NCBI GenBank assembly: GCA_017885175.1
Contig: JAFNGP010000181.1
Coordinates: forward strand, 177-6,038
Reading direction: 5' to 3'
Length of the DNA stretch: 5,862 nucleotides
Origin: a bacterium
GTDB taxonomy: Bacteria > Krumholzibacteriota > Krumholzibacteriia > Krumholzibacteriales > Krumholzibacteriaceae
This document shows positions 5,862 to 5,862 of this stretch, in pieces (positions within the stretch are counted from its first letter, which is position 1; every line of letters starts with the position of its first letter). The notes under the pieces are model-generated. The model had not been told where the DNA came from and ran no database searches. It saw only the letters and a program-made list of their open reading frames with translations. Both the position numbers and the translations under genes were made by a program.

Positions 5862-5862
5862 G

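Overview
The window looks like GC-rich DNA from a Gram-negative-type bacterium. It is densely coded, and almost everything lies on the minus strand. Nothing in it fixes a taxon. The gene set (acyl carrier protein, AMP-forming ligase, NAD-synthetase-like and WbpG-like PP-loop enzymes) resembles surface-polysaccharide and exosortase-type loci of environmental or candidate phyla. That is an inference from family resemblance only.

Layout from left to right. Bases 3-137 hold the C-terminal end of a plus-strand gene, probably an alpha/beta hydrolase. It runs convergently, with a 13-base gap, into a minus-strand cassette at 151-4022. Read in transcription order, that cassette is an 85-residue acyl carrier protein (TTG start), a 517-residue acyl-AMP ligase, a 324-residue ammonia-type NAD-synthetase homologue and a 331-residue PP-loop amidotransferase-like protein. 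Gaps between its genes are 23-39 bases, so it is very likely one operon. A 122-base AT-rich intergenic stretch (4023-4144) precedes it and carries a -10-like box, a small GC hairpin and a near-perfect 13-base palindrome. Further right, also on the minus strand, is a second tight operon: a geranylgeranyl-reductase-like FAD oxidoreductase (5' end outside the window), a short 4Fe-4S ferredoxin and a metallo-beta-lactamase-fold hydrolase. Each joint in this operon is a 4-base ATGA stop/start overlap.

How the genes may work together. In the first operon the ligase could load an acyl group, as its adenylate, onto the carrier protein. The two PP-loop enzymes could then activate further substrates as adenylates for attack by ammonia, or by sulfide in the case of the cysteine-rich protein. 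Three different adenylate-forming enzymes in a row beside a private carrier suggest a dedicated pathway, perhaps making an amidated or acylated sugar or a small metabolite. In the second operon the ferredoxin is the obvious electron donor for reduction of an isoprenoid or quinone-like substrate by the flavoprotein, and the hydrolase may cleave a thioester-type compound. No RNA genes, mobile elements, CRISPR arrays or long repeats were seen.
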